From contig CACIYC010000004.1 of the NCBI GenBank assembly GCA_902590775.1, forward strand, positions 1 through 64,000: a DNA stretch of 64,000 nucleotides, written 5' to 3'. Below are positions 1 to 8,396 of this stretch, piece after piece. A program made the position numbers and the translations under genes. Every line of letters begins with the position of its first letter. Within the stretch, counting starts at the first letter, position 1. The DNA comes from an uncultured Prochlorococcus sp. (GTDB lineage Bacteria; Cyanobacteriota; Cyanobacteriia; PCC-6307; Cyanobiaceae). Below the pieces are notes generated by a model. It ran no database searches, was not told where the DNA came from, and worked only from the letters and a program-made list of their open reading frames with translations.

Positions 1-169
1 TTTCTGGGTTGTAACGAGCCAACTCCCAAAGAGTGCTACCACCAGCCGCAAAGCAGATCAAGCCTGTATGTCCTACATGAGAGGCAATAAATCGGCCAGA
101 ACGGTTGGTAACCACAGAATTACCAGCCCACCATCCATAGGTAACTTCTGGATTTCCATAGGTCTGCAT
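1..169 (-). CDS. pcb: Chlorophyll a/b-binding antenna protein Pcb, N-terminal part (gene runs off the window start)
   Basis: Reverse complement begins [44 protein letters not shown], matching the N-termini of the two full pcb ORFs in the window. Confidence 0.93.
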   Translation of the reverse strand, partial: MQTYGNPEVTYGWWAGNSVVTNRSGRFIASHVGHTGLICFAAGGSTLWELARYNPE

Positions 170-232
170 AATTTTTAAGCAATACAGGCAAATATCCAAT
201 GCAGATTACACTGTGCTCATTAGATATGCGCA

Positions 233-252
233 GAATAGTTAAAGGTCTTTAT
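233..252 (-). promoter_or_regulatory. Conserved element upstream of pcb (copy 1)
   Basis: GAATAGTTAAAGGTCTTTAT, 64 nt from the pcb start; near-identical copies at the same spacing upstream of the other two pcb genes. Confidence 0.6.
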
Positions 253-756
253 TTAGTTGGTAAGATTTTTTTTAATTCCTTAAAAAAAATCTGATACCCA
301 AAGTCTATTCCATTAAAATTTTCATGATAAGCATGAACAAGCAAGAGGACAGAAAAGACTGCACTGCAAGGCTTTACAAAGACAAGATAGAAAGATTTCA
401 AAAAAAAATGAACTAAAGGTGGCGTTTAAACATCAATTCAAAATAAAAAACTAAAAATAATAAGAAAATTATTAAGAAGTCAAATAAAGCTGAATTGCTA
501 AGAAAAAGAGAAGTGGAAAGCATCCATAAAAGCAGCTTCCTAAGAAAGAAAAATTATTTTTACTCATATAGACTAAAAAAACTCATGTATTCAATTAATA
601 GCCTTGAAAGAAAAACTTTTTAGTTGGATAAAAATTAAGAAGAACGAAATTATGAGCTTCTTCTATTGATTTAATTAATAGTAATGTCAAAAAAACAATC
701 TGCTACAAAGAAATCCTCATCTCTAGGCTATAACTGAGCTACTTTTCATTGGCTTG

Positions 757-969
757 ATGATTGATTTCTCGCATTTGCTGGATTTCGCAACACAACTACC
801 ACACCCATCAGATATAGGTTTAGTAAAGCCATCAGGTGGATTTCAACTGCTTCCACTCGTTTTTGGCATACTTGCAATAATTCAAGTATCTCAATTCCAT
901 TGGTACGCTAGAGACTGTAACGATCCAGAAAAGTTTGAAGGAACTGAAAGACAAAAATTATCACGTTAA
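757..969 (+). CDS. Small single-TM-like protein of the pcb-associated family (copy 1)
   Basis: MIDFSHLLDFATQLPHPSDIGLVKPSGGFQLLPLVFGILAIIQVSQF...; conserved N-terminal block shared with the copies at 2945 and 3286. ATG at 757; the ORF track starts at TTG 754. Confidence 0.8.
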   Translation: MIDFSHLLDFATQLPHPSDIGLVKPSGGFQLLPLVFGILAIIQVSQFHWYARDCNDPEKFEGTERQKLSR

Positions 970-1030
970 CCTCTCGGTAAAGAAAAATTCTTTCAACTCT
1001 AAGTTTGATTACTTAGAGAGTTCTAAAAAA

Positions 1031-1058
1031 AACAGAGCTAAGAACTCTGTTTTTTTTT
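1031..1058 (+). terminator. Rho-independent terminator after the small ORF
   Basis: ACAGAG..CTCTGT stem followed by a T run. Confidence 0.55.
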
Positions 1059-1064
1059 ATGCCT

Positions 1065-1099
1065 AAAAAAAGCCCCTATTTTAATAGGGGCTTTTTTTA
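1065..1099. terminator. Bidirectional terminator between the small ORF and pcb
   Basis: AAAAAAAGCCCCTATTTTAATAGGGGCTTTTTTT: GC stem flanked by A and T tracts, between convergent genes. Confidence 0.85.
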
Positions 1100-1148
1100 G
1101 ATAATTTTTAACTATTAATTTAATTATTAATAGAAAAAATAAGGGTCT

Positions 1149-2204
1149 TTAATTAGAAAGAGTCCTTGGAATACCAAATGGTCCAGTTCTATCTAGCAAT
1201 CTCTTGAAGTCAAAACCCATAGCTCGCAATGCATGCCAAAGATGACCTTGAATAAAGAAAAATCCAAGATAATAATGAACATTAACCAAAGCAGCTCTTG
1301 ATGTATGACCCAAGAAAGCAGTGCCTCCTGGAACTGTGTCTATCCAATAAGGAGCAATCCCAAACTTAAATTGAAGAACTTCGCCATACCAGGCCTCTGG
1401 ATAAACAGTGGTATTAGTAGCAGCCCAAAAAGCAGCTACGCATGCCATCCAGCCAATACCTGCTAAAGACCAAGAAAGAATTGCTTCTGCTGAAAGTAAT
1501 TCCTTACCCTTGAATTTTGTGTAAGTACCAATTTGCTTGGTTGCAATATGGAAAGCACCTCCTCCAAGCTGGAAGAAAGCTAAAAATGCATGGCCTCCCA
1601 TGACATCTTCAAGGCTATCAATAGCTAGGAAATCAAACTGATGATTCCAAATCTGAGTAAGGTCAAGATTGTAATTAACTTGACGTATTGCATCAACAGC
1701 AGGATCGTAAATTCCATGAATCCTGGCCCATTCAACGAACCAGATATTGGCAACACCAAAGAAAAGCAAATGATGTCCAAGAATAAAAGTCTGATTGTCT
1801 GGGTTATCCCATTCCAATTTGAACTTTCTTGCTTGTGGCACTTCAGAATCCTGCATATCTCCAGTGAAATATACGGAATGCAAAAGTCCTCCTCCCCCAT
1901 AAACCATGGAGAGAATTAAATGAAGTATCGCGATATTGGCAACACCAACACCTGTCCAGACTCCAGCTTCATCAAAGCCAATACCGACAGATGCTAAATG
2001 TGCAAGAAAAAGAGAACTCTGATGCCCCATTGGCAATGAAGGGTCAAATCCTGCTAGTTCAACAAGCGTGGCTGCACCGCACCCAAAGGCAATTAGTCCT
2101 GTATGAGCTGCATGAGCTGCAATGAATTTGCCTGAGCGGTTGGTGACTCCAGAATTACCAGCCCACCACCCGTAGGTGACGTTTGGGTTTCCGTAGGTCT
2201 GCAT
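1149..2204 (-). CDS. pcb: Chlorophyll a/b-binding antenna protein Pcb
   Basis: 351 aa, IsiA/CP43-like ([25 protein letters not shown]..., HLWHALRAMGFDF). Confidence 0.95.
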   Translation of the reverse strand: MQTYGNPNVTYGWWAGNSGVTNRSGKFIAAHAAHTGLIAFGCGAATLVELAGFDPSLPMGHQSSLFLAHLASVGIGFDEAGVWTGVGVANIAILHLILSMVYGGGGLLHSVYFTGDMQDSEVPQARKFKLEWDNPDNQTFILGHHLLFFGVANIWFVEWARIHGIYDPAVDAIRQVNYNLDLTQIWNHQFDFLAIDSLEDVMGGHAFLAFFQLGGGAFHIATKQIGTYTKFKGKELLSAEAILSWSLAGIGWMACVAAFWAATNTTVYPEAWYGEVLQFKFGIAPYWIDTVPGGTAFLGHTSRAALVNVHYYLGFFFIQGHLWHALRAMGFDFKRLLDRTGPFGIPRTLSN

Positions 2205-2270
2205 AATTTTTTTTGAGCGAAAAAGGCGCTATTCCCCATGAACACTACATGGTGCTCCCTTAATATGTAC

Positions 2271-2291
2271 GAAATAGTTAAAGGTCTTTAT
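2271..2291 (-). promoter_or_regulatory. Conserved element upstream of pcb (copy 2)
   Basis: GAAATAGTTAAAGGTCTTTAT, 67 nt from the pcb start. Confidence 0.6.
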
Positions 2292-2389
2292 GTAAGAGAA
2301 ATAAAAAAACATTTTTCAACATGCAAAGAGATGAGATTTTCTGTGCTCTTTATGTTTATCTATAAGGAAATTTTCCAACAAAATCTTAA

Positions 2390-2545
2390 TTCAATAATTT
2401 CACTGCTCACTCATCAGATTTATTAGCAACCATTACTGTTGGTGGTTTCAACCCACTTGCAGCAACTTTTGGAATAATCGCTTTCATTCAAGTAACTCAA
2501 TTCATTTACTATGGTTTTGATGCGAATGATCCTTCAAACGGTTAA
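2390..2545 (+). pseudogene. Decayed copy of the pcb-associated small protein family
   Basis: In-frame TAHSSDLLATITVGGFNPLAATFGIIAFIQVTQFIYYGFDANDPSNG*, resembling the copy at 757; the conserved N-terminus is degraded and no ATG follows the TAA at 2387-2389. Confidence 0.65.
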
Positions 2546-2578
2546 TCGTTTGATAAATCGCTAATTGCTTTTTCAATC

Positions 2579-2618
2579 AAAAAAAGCCCTGCTAAAATAT
2601 GGCAGGGCTTTTTTTTTT
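2579..2618. terminator. Rho-independent terminator
   Basis: AAAAAGCCCTGCTAAAATATGGCAGGGCTTTTTTTTTT. Confidence 0.85.
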
Positions 2619-2944
2619 GAAAAACAGAAATTTACTAGACAAGCAAGCGCTTAAATCAAATAAACAAATATCTTTGACCATGGCATCAATTAAGTTAAAA
2701 AAAAAGTCCCAAGCCTTATTAATACCCCTTCAAACAAACCCACTCGATTTGAATGCACTAAACAAGGTTTTTAATGATGATTAAAAAAGTTCGTCAATTT
2801 TTTAGCCCTAGCTAAAAGTCTTATTTATTTGTCAAACTTAGTAGAGTTTTCATCTCTCCCGTAAAGCTGTTGTAAAGTCATAGAACACGGGTTTGGCAAA
2901 GTGGCCACCTGGGTTATTTAGAGACAAACTTGCAATTCTACTCA

Positions 2945-3139
2945 ATGATTGATCCAACTCACTTAATTGATTTCGCTACACAATTGCCCCACCCATCTGA
3001 TATTGGAATCATTAAACCCTCAGGAGGGTTTAATTTTGTGGCAGCTCTATGTGGCTTAGGAGCATTTTTTGGTGCTTCTCAATTCTTCTATTATTCAGAC
3101 GATTCCAAGAGAATCGATCCTTGGGCAAAAAAAGATTGA
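2945..3139 (+). CDS. Small protein of the pcb-associated family (copy 2)
   Basis: MIDPTHLIDFATQLPHPSDIGIIKPSGGFNFVAALCGLGAFFGASQFFYYSDDSKRIDPWAKKD; the family alignment supports the internal ATG at 2945 over 2930. Confidence 0.82.
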   Translation: MIDPTHLIDFATQLPHPSDIGIIKPSGGFNFVAALCGLGAFFGASQFFYYSDDSKRIDPWAKKD

Positions 3140-3285
3140 TCGATTGTCTAAAGACAATTTAGAAAAATTTTTCCCATAAATTGTTCAAATCTAGTTTTGT
3201 AAATCCTTGATGAGTTAGAAAGTTCTGAAAGGAATTATAAAAATGGCCACCAACCAAACATCTAGACAACTTACACTTAAATTAA

Positions 3286-3453
3286 ATGATCGATCCATCA
3301 CACATTATTGATTTTGCAACTCAATTGCCGCATCCATCTGATATTGGACTAATTAAACCCTCAGGAGGATTTAATTTAGGTGCAGCATTAGCAGGATTAG
3401 GAGCATTTTTTGGTGCCTCTCAATTCTTCCTTTATGCAAATTCAAAAGATTAG
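3286..3453 (+). CDS. Small protein of the pcb-associated family (copy 3, 55 aa, not in ORF track)
   Basis: MIDPSHIIDFATQLPHPSDIGLIKPSGGFNLGAALAGLGAFFGASQFFLYANSKD*. Confidence 0.85.
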   Translation: MIDPSHIIDFATQLPHPSDIGLIKPSGGFNLGAALAGLGAFFGASQFFLYANSKD

Positions 3454-3507
3454 ATTCTCTAATTTATTTGTTATTCTTTTAATCAAGAATCACTAAAAAA
3501 TTCATCT

Positions 3508-3547
3508 AATAAAAAAGCCTCGCCATTATAGCGAGGCTTTTTTATTA
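3508..3547. terminator. Bidirectional terminator
   Basis: AATAAAAAAGCCTCGCCATTATAGCGAGGCTTTTTTATT between convergent genes. Confidence 0.87.
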
Positions 3548-3562
3548 GCTTGAGAAACTAAG

Positions 3563-4621
3563 TCATGAAGCAGCTGATTCTGTTAAACCACCTATTGCTT
3601 TGGCAATGCGTCTGAAATCAAATCCAAGCGCTCTTAAAGCATGCCATAAGTGACCCTGAAGACAGAAAAAAGCAAAATAGTATTGAACATTTACTAATGC
3701 TGCTCTTGTCGTATGTCCAAGGAAGTAATTGCAATCTGACACGTCACCCGTATCAGCCCAATAAGGAGAAATACCAAACTTGAATTCTAAAGGTTCTCCA
3801 TACCATTCAGTTGGATAAACGGTTGTATTAGAAGCAGCCCAAAATGCTGCTACTACACCCATCAAGAAAAGTCCAGCTAAAGACCATGACAAAACAGCTT
3901 CTGAAGAAAGAAGACCACTACCCTTAAATTTGGTGTATTCACCCAATTGTCGGGTTGCAATGTGAAATGCACCGCCACTGATTTGTAAGAAAGCCAAAAA
4001 GGCATGGCCACTCATTACATCTTCAAGGCTATCTATTTTTATGAAGTCAAATTGATGACCCCATACCATTCCAAAATCTCCGTATCCAGGGAAAACTGTT
4101 CGAACTGCTTCCACTGCTGGATCGTAAATTCCATGAACTCTGGCCCATTCAACAAACCAGATGTTTGCCACACCTAAGAAAATTAAATGGTGACCAAGGA
4201 TAAATGTCAAATTATCTGGGTTGTCCCATTCCAACTTGAATTTATCTACTCGACCGATTGGCCCACCTTGGAGATCTGGGTCAAAAAGTAATGAATGAGC
4301 TAATCCTGCTCCTCCATATACTAAAGAAAAAATGAGATGGAAAATTGCAATAGTTGCAACACCAGCTCCTGTCCATACTCCAGCTTCATCAAAGCCAATA
4401 CCTAATGAGGCCAAATGTGAAAGATATATTGAGCTTTGATGCCCCATTGAAACAGAGGGATCAAATCGAGAAAGTTCCCAAAGACAACTTGCACCAGTTG
4501 CGAAGCAAATAATTCCTGTGTGCCCAACATGAGATCCGATAAATCGTCCCGCACGGTTGGTTACTACAGAATTACCAACCCACCACCCGTAGGTGACATC
4601 TGGGTTTCCGTAGGTCTGCAT
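3563..4621 (-). CDS. pcb: Chlorophyll a/b-binding antenna protein Pcb
   Basis: 352 aa, same family as 1149-2204. Confidence 0.95.
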   Translation of the reverse strand: MQTYGNPDVTYGWWVGNSVVTNRAGRFIGSHVGHTGIICFATGASCLWELSRFDPSVSMGHQSSIYLSHLASLGIGFDEAGVWTGAGVATIAIFHLIFSLVYGGAGLAHSLLFDPDLQGGPIGRVDKFKLEWDNPDNLTFILGHHLIFLGVANIWFVEWARVHGIYDPAVEAVRTVFPGYGDFGMVWGHQFDFIKIDSLEDVMSGHAFLAFLQISGGAFHIATRQLGEYTKFKGSGLLSSEAVLSWSLAGLFLMGVVAAFWAASNTTVYPTEWYGEPLEFKFGISPYWADTGDVSDCNYFLGHTTRAALVNVQYYFAFFCLQGHLWHALRALGFDFRRIAKAIGGLTESAAS

Positions 4622-4686
4622 AATTTTTTTTGAGCGAAAAAGGCGCTAAACATGAAGAGATTACATGTTGCGGAATGGATATTGTC

Positions 4687-4707
4687 GGAATAGTTAGAGG
4701 TCTTTAT
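4687..4707 (-). promoter_or_regulatory. Conserved element upstream of pcb (copy 3)
   Basis: GGAATAGTTAGAGGTCTTTAT, 66 nt from the pcb start. Confidence 0.6.
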
Positions 4708-4729
4708 TTAAATAAAATATGAAAACCAA

Positions 4730-4891
4730 TCAAAATGAGGTAGAAAATGAATCGTTTTTTGAATCAAAGTGATCTTTGATACCTAAAAAATTAATGAATT
4801 CAGCCAAATCATCTTCAGAACAATTTGTTGTTTTAGCAAATTCCTCACAAAATTCTTCTAGATAATCAATTTTAGATTGGTGGTTAGACAT
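4730..4891 (-). CDS. Hypothetical small acidic protein (53 aa, not in ORF track)
   Basis: MSNHQSKIDYLEEFCEEFAKTTNCSEDDLAEFINFLGIKDHFDSKNDSFSTSF*. Confidence 0.5.
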   Translation of the reverse strand: MSNHQSKIDYLEEFCEEFAKTTNCSEDDLAEFINFLGIKDHFDSKNDSFSTSF

Positions 4892-5224
4892 AAGTCATAA
4901 AGGGTTAAGACAAAGAAAGCATTTGCACGAAATTAAGAAATCCTTGATGGCACAATTCAACAAAAACACTCAATCAAAGATGTATTCCATTATTTCATGC
5001 ATTTTGCCTTCGTTTTATTCAAATTTTCAACCAAGGCCGAAGAAGGAACAAACCATTGCTTTACAAAACTTCACGAACAGCGTAATGTTGCTTAATACTT
5101 ATTCCATTCCTTTGCTCTAAGAAGAAAAGAACTTGGCGCTTAGAAGAGAAGGCTTATTTCTTGTCTAAATTAAAGTTTCCTTTCTCTCGGTTTAAAGTCA
5201 ATTTTTTTTAGATCTTTACTTCAA

Positions 5225-5434
5225 ATGACCTCATCATCCCAAAATCAAATAACAACTGAATCAGGAAATCGCCAGAACATGTTTCCAATTGAATCTCAGC
5301 CCGAATTAATTGAAAACTACTCTGGTTATATTGAGGAAGCTGAATTAGCGAATGGTCGTTGGGCAATGATTGGCTTCATAGCATTGCTTGGATCATATAT
5401 AACTACAGGTCAAATAATTCCAGGTATTTTCTAA
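5225..5434 (+). CDS. hli: High light-inducible protein (Hlip/Scp, one-helix Chl-binding-like)
   Basis: EEAELANGRWAMIGFIALLGSYITTGQIIPGIF: ExxNGRxAMxG signature. Confidence 0.93.
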   Translation: MTSSSQNQITTESGNRQNMFPIESQPELIENYSGYIEEAELANGRWAMIGFIALLGSYITTGQIIPGIF

Positions 5435-5808
5435 TTAAAAAAGGTTTAGCTTAATAGCATTAAAAGATAATATAATGATAAAATTATAAGAGTAATTGCT
5501 ACCATGATTTGCAGTTGATTAATTTGATTTATTTGAAATAGATTTAACATTAAGATATTAATTATTCCCTAAGAAATAAATACCTCTTAAAATATCTTAT
5601 TTTTTAATCAGAAAATTACATAAGTAATGAAAACCAACTAAAATATCAATATAAATAAAGCTTTTACTAAAGCAAAATGAACTTTTCAAATTGATCTAAC
5701 CAAGATTACTTGTATGAATATTAGAAGAAATCTAAATATATAAAACAAACAAGATTACTTGGCAAATCAATTACAATCATTTAAATTTTAAAAATAGAAT
5801 ATAGAAAA

Positions 5809-6138
5809 TTGCTAGATCCCATAAAACATCAAATCTTAGCGGCTTCATCAGCATGGGTAGCGGCCTTCTTAAACTTCCTCCCAGGGTTAGGAACAGGGTA
5901 TATATATCAAAGGAGATGGAAGGCTTACTGGATTACTACAACAATTTCAATTTGCTGGGTATATTTTGATTTCATAAGACAATTATCCTTAGATCCTTCA
6001 GATCCTGCGAATTCAGGCTCTGATTTAATTGGATTATTTGGATTGCTAGTTATTTCAACAGTCTCTGCATATGAAGCATTTTTAACTGTTAAGAAAGAAA
6101 GAGAAGTATCTACTAAGAAGTCAGGGGAAAGCAGCTAA
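5809..6138 (+). CDS. Hypothetical membrane protein
   Basis: 109 aa with hydrophobic segments; coding-like composition. Confidence 0.65.
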   Translation: MLDPIKHQILAASSAWVAAFLNFLPGLGTGYIYQRRWKAYWITTTISICWVYFDFIRQLSLDPSDPANSGSDLIGLFGLLVISTVSAYEAFLTVKKEREVSTKKSGESS

Positions 6139-6305
6139 TTCATTGAAAATTTTTTCCTTAATTTGGCTAAGAAAGACAGAGACCATTGTAAAGAGTTTAT
6201 TCTCAACAAACCATTGGCTTATAAAATCCAAATAGTTTCTAAGCAATAATTTTAAAATTAATTTGAGAAATTTAGCGAATATTCGACTAGGGTCGTTGAA
6301 ATTTT

Positions 6306-6455
6306 TTGAACAAATTGAACTATTACCAGGAACTTACAGTACCCATCTCAATTATCGCTTTTTTCATAGCATTGATGATTTTTCAAGATAGTGGTGATGA
6401 TGATGACCAAGGAGGTGGCTTAATGCAACCTGTATATCAAGGTTCTCAGCACTAG
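6306..6455 (+). CDS. Small hypothetical single-TM protein (not in ORF track)
   Basis: TTG start candidates at 6306 and 6315: LNKLNYYQELTVPISIIAFFIALMIFQDSGDDDDQGGGLMQPVYQGSQH*; TM segment then acidic/Gly tail. Confidence 0.5.
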   Translation: MNKLNYYQELTVPISIIAFFIALMIFQDSGDDDDQGGGLMQPVYQGSQH

Positions 6456-6554
6456 AATCACAACAATTCGACTCTTTTACAAATAAAACGCAAACATACA
6501 AACTAGACCAAAGCTCCTGTGAAAATGTAAAATATAAAGAGAATCTTAAGGCCA

Positions 6555-6779
6555 ATGCCATATCTGCCAAGATCGCCAGACAAATGCATACAAGACATTG
6601 ACAAATATCTTACAAACAGATTGCCTGAGCTTAAAGGTAAGGATAGATCAGCTGTGATTATGGAATTCAAAGAATGGATTCTAGATCAAACTGAAAACGA
6701 GGCTGATATCTGGACAATGCCCGATTTAACTGATGAGGCTTTACTAGACTTCTTTAAAAGGGCAATTTCAAGAAAATAA
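6555..6779 (+). CDS. Hypothetical small protein (xxEFxEWI family, copy 1)
   Basis: LKGKDRSAVIMEFKEWILD resembles 18623 LKGKDQYALINEFAEWIVD. Confidence 0.65.
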   Translation: MPYLPRSPDKCIQDIDKYLTNRLPELKGKDRSAVIMEFKEWILDQTENEADIWTMPDLTDEALLDFFKRAISRK

Positions 6780-6853
6780 AAAAATAAAAGCTTGAAATTA
6801 TTTTGGAAAGATATGACTTGAAAGCTTTTGAAAGCTAATATTTATAATTGAAA

Positions 6854-7093
6854 CTAACTATTTTGTTGATTCTTAACAGCATTTGAATTTGATACAGCTT
6901 CAACAAAAGCAGTGAAATTACACTTCCTTGAACCATCCTCCGCTTCTATAGAATACCCAGCGGCCATGCAAATTGCATCACCATTTCCATTAAATTCTTC
7001 ACGATGATCTTCTAAGTATGAAACCAGTTCATCACCAGTTAATTTAAGGGGATCCACTCTCATTACATTCAGGAATATATTTAAAGATGACAA
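6854..7093 (-). CDS. Hypothetical protein
   Basis: 79 aa ORF, protein-like composition. Confidence 0.5.
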   Translation of the reverse strand: MSSLNIFLNVMRVDPLKLTGDELVSYLEDHREEFNGNGDAICMAAGYSIEAEDGSRKCNFTAFVEAVSNSNAVKNQQNS

Positions 7094-7243
7094 ATTTCAA
7101 GGCACCTAATACATTAAAGTTATATTTTTTAAAGGAACAATGACTACAAAGTCTACTGGCTTCATATAAATTAATACATCATTTGAATAAAAAACCTTAA
7201 TTATAATAATCTTAAAGGTCCAAAGTACTAAGCTTAATAAATA

Positions 7244-7510
7244 TTATTTCTGAAAGTTCTTACTCATTGCGACAAGAGTTTTATGTGCATCTGAGCTATC
7301 AACAAGGGTATGATCAAAAGGAATTTCTATCTTTTTACCATCAACTCTTAATATCATTTTACCTGAGTTAATCTCTAACATCTCAACATTTAAAGGATCT
7401 TTAACACCACCATAATTAATAGCATAATTTAAAACCGCATCATTATGATCTTTATTCATATGAGTACAAATTCTTTTACTTATAGACTCTGATATAGGAT
7501 CATTACTCAT
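7244..7510 (-). CDS. DUF2470-domain protein (heme-utilisation-like fold)
   Basis: RICTHMNKDHNDAVLNYAINYGG motif. Confidence 0.8.
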   Translation of the reverse strand: MSNDPISESISKRICTHMNKDHNDAVLNYAINYGGVKDPLNVEMLEINSGKMILRVDGKKIEIPFDHTLVDSSDAHKTLVAMSKNFQK

Positions 7511-7545
7511 AATTAACTTTTAAGATAATTTAGAATAGAATAAAA

Positions 7546-8208
7546 TCACATTGATTTTAAATTTTCAAAAGAAAACTTTTTATAAAATGAATTAATATCT
7601 TTAAACGATTCTCTTTTCATTTCCCTTTCTGATAGAACCCATGGGCCTGTTTCCCCTAAAGAGATGAATTTATCTACGAAGGAACAAACTCCTGACTTAG
7701 GGGATATAGATTTGGGCTCAAAATACTGACTTGTATAAGCCTTACTTAAATATCCGTTTCCGGTTTCAAAAACTTCTGTTGTAAAGATATTCACCAAGCT
7801 TCCATGGATATGCCTATAAACCATTGTAATTATTTTATCTTTTACTCGATATTTATCTCCTACATTATTTCCTCCAACTAATATCTCTAAACCAAAATCA
7901 TTGAAATCTCCCGCTGTAAAAGTATTTCCTCCATGAACTTTTTCAAAACTTCTCCGAACTCTATGAATTGCAACCTCCCATAATTGGGAAGAAATCTCAT
8001 TTTGAATTTCTTCATTATCTATACCTTCTACTTTAGCCTTGCAATCATGATCTACCAAAAAAGAGCATTCATATATTTTTTCTTGATCTTTTAATATGCA
8101 CTCGCCTTTATATCCTTTAAAATTTGTATCCCAGGTATAGCGATTATGATAAGCATCTCTAAAAAGACTTGAGCAATCACTTCCTTTCTTAAATTCAAAA
8201 TTATTCAT
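7546..8208 (-). CDS. DUF3386 family protein
   Basis: LFRDAYHNRYTWDTNFKGYKGECILKD... typical of the cyanobacterial DUF3386 family as I recall it. Confidence 0.7.
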   Translation of the reverse strand: MNNFEFKKGSDCSSLFRDAYHNRYTWDTNFKGYKGECILKDQEKIYECSFLVDHDCKAKVEGIDNEEIQNEISSQLWEVAIHRVRRSFEKVHGGNTFTAGDFNDFGLEILVGGNNVGDKYRVKDKIITMVYRHIHGSLVNIFTTEVFETGNGYLSKAYTSQYFEPKSISPKSGVCSFVDKFISLGETGPWVLSEREMKRESFKDINSFYKKFSFENLKSM

Positions 8209-8396
8209 TGCTAGTAAAAATAAAAGTCAGCTTTTTTATTCTAATCAAAAAAATATATAAAAATCAAAGCTTCCTAAAAAGCTTCTAGATATCTCTACTT
8301 TTAAAAATATAAATCAATTTATATATGCGCACAAAATCGCAAGTTGAAAGTCATATGATAATCGATTAGTATAAAATTAGATTTTATCTCAAATTC

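Noticed and set aside
1625-1919. ORFs 1625-1900 (-) and 1641-1919 (+) within pcb
   Set aside because: Alternative-frame shadows of a clearly coding pcb gene
2599-2784. 61-aa ORF starting inside the terminator hairpin
   Set aside because: Start lies in the ATGGCAGGGC stem; at most a 34-aa ORF from 2680 could be real, unsupported
4923-5120. 65-aa ORF MHEIKKSLMAQFNK...
   Set aside because: No recognisable features and in an AT-rich gap; insufficient support
5700-5762. Repeated CAAGATTACTTG in an AT-rich gap
   Set aside because: Two short copies only; compatible with chance in low-complexity sequence
6364-6570. 68-aa minus-strand ORF containing HHHHH
   Set aside because: Antisense of the D-rich tail of the more plausible + strand small ORF 6306-6455
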